Assembly: GCA_012965455.1 (NCBI GenBank)
Contig: DTSG01000298.1
Coordinates: 1-7,124 of the forward strand
Origin: Planctomycetaceae bacterium
GTDB lineage: Bacteria > Planctomycetota > Planctomycetia > Pirellulales > Pirellulaceae
Direction of reading: 5' to 3'
DNA: 7,124 bases
Under the pieces are notes generated by a model. The model ran no database searches, was not told the DNA's origin, and saw only the letters and a program-made list of their open reading frames with translations. The translations under genes were made by a program, and so were the position numbers. This document shows positions 6,725-7,124 of this stretch, piece after piece. Numbering within the stretch: the stretch's first letter is position 1; each line of letters opens with the position of its first letter.

Positions 6725-7124
6725 ATGTCCAAGCCGTTAAATCGCCGTCGTTTTATTCAGTCGAGCATTGCCGCTGGAACCGTAGCGAGCGCTACAATAA
6801 TCCCTCTAAGTGCACCTGCTACTACGCGTAGTACCACAAATAACGTTAAGAAAAAGATGGCTATCGTTACCACAACATGGTGGGAGCGCTCGCACGCTTG
6901 GCACATGGCCACGCGCTTTCTCGTGGGCTATCCAAACGGCGGAAAATGGATACATCCAGAAATCGACGTTGTTTCAGCCTACGTGGATCAAGTCAAAGAC
7001 AACGACTTAAGTCACCGACGCGCCAAAGAGTTTGGTTTCAATATATTTCCAACAGTGGCAGAAGCGGTTCGCAATGGCAAAGACAAGATCGATGTTGATT
7101 GCGTATTGCTGATTGGTGAACATG
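6725..7124 (+). CDS. Tat-signal protein resembling a Gfo/Idh/MocA N-terminal domain, 3'-truncated by window edge
   Basis: The frame opens at the ATG at 6725 and runs without a stop to the right edge (133 complete codons). Residues 6-12 (N-R-R-R-F-I-Q) give a Tat twin-arginine motif, followed by an Ala/Ser/Thr-rich hydrophobic stretch with cleavage probably near residue 30-32 (LSAPA). The mature part has a Rossmann-like pattern: strand M-A-I-V-T-T-T (45-51), then D-V-V-S-A-Y-V-D (81-88), R-R-A-K-E-F-G (98-104), F-P-T-V-A-E-A-V (108-115) and D-C-V-L-L-I-G (125-131). This parallels the Gfo/Idh beta-2, RA..A...G and Y.D..E.L segments. The expected G-x-G-x-x-G loop after strand 1 is replaced by T-T-W-W-E-R-S-H-A-W-H (50-60). 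It may bind another ligand or the cofactor atypically. No clear Shine-Dalgarno site; 70 nt separate it from the cytochrome c-like gene. The C-terminal domain that would settle the family is off the window. Confidence 0.7.
   Translation, partial: MSKPLNRRRFIQSSIAAGTVASATIIPLSAPATTRSTTNNVKKKMAIVTTTWWERSHAWHMATRFLVGYPNGGKWIHPEIDVVSAYVDQVKDNDLSHRRAKEFGFNIFPTVAEAVRNGKDKIDVDCVLLIGEH

Overview
The window reads as a chromosomal stretch from a Planctomycetes-like bacterium (PVC group). This is inferred from gene content: three Gfo/Idh/MocA-type proteins, two of them with twin-arginine (Tat) signals; an exported beta-propeller lactonase; a LamG-plus-metallophosphoesterase secreted protein; and an exported single-haem cytochrome c-like protein. 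Base composition is balanced and even, gene packing is tight, and I see no mobile element, tRNA, rRNA or CRISPR array.

Layout. (1) Positions 1-764, plus strand: the C-terminal two thirds of a Gfo/Idh/MocA oxidoreductase, cut by the left edge. It meets the next gene tail to tail, 13 nt apart. (2) Positions 5210-778, minus strand: a three-gene probable operon, in transcription order a secreted LamG/Fn3-like/metallophosphoesterase, an exported lactonase-like beta-propeller, and a Tat-exported Gfo/Idh/MocA dehydrogenase. The gaps are 28 and 40 nt and each gene has a Shine-Dalgarno-like site. (3) A 118-nt divergent intergenic region (5211-5328) with a strong extended -10 promoter pointing right, a weaker candidate pointing left, and a 13-nt perfect palindrome. 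(4) Positions 5329-6654, plus strand: an exported protein with one c-type haem motif and otherwise no domain I recognise. (5) From 6725 past the right edge, plus strand: a Tat-signal protein that resembles the Gfo/Idh/MocA N-terminal domain but lacks the usual glycine-rich motif.

How the genes may work together (inference). All three operon products carry export signals. A phosphatase, a sugar or polyol dehydrogenase and a lactonase form a chemically coherent chain: remove phosphate, oxidise the free sugar to a lactone, open the lactone. The nearest known parallel is the Tat-exported glucose-fructose oxidoreductase of Zymomonas with its gluconolactonase. No substrate can be read from the sequence, and many planctomycetal members of these families are uncharacterised.
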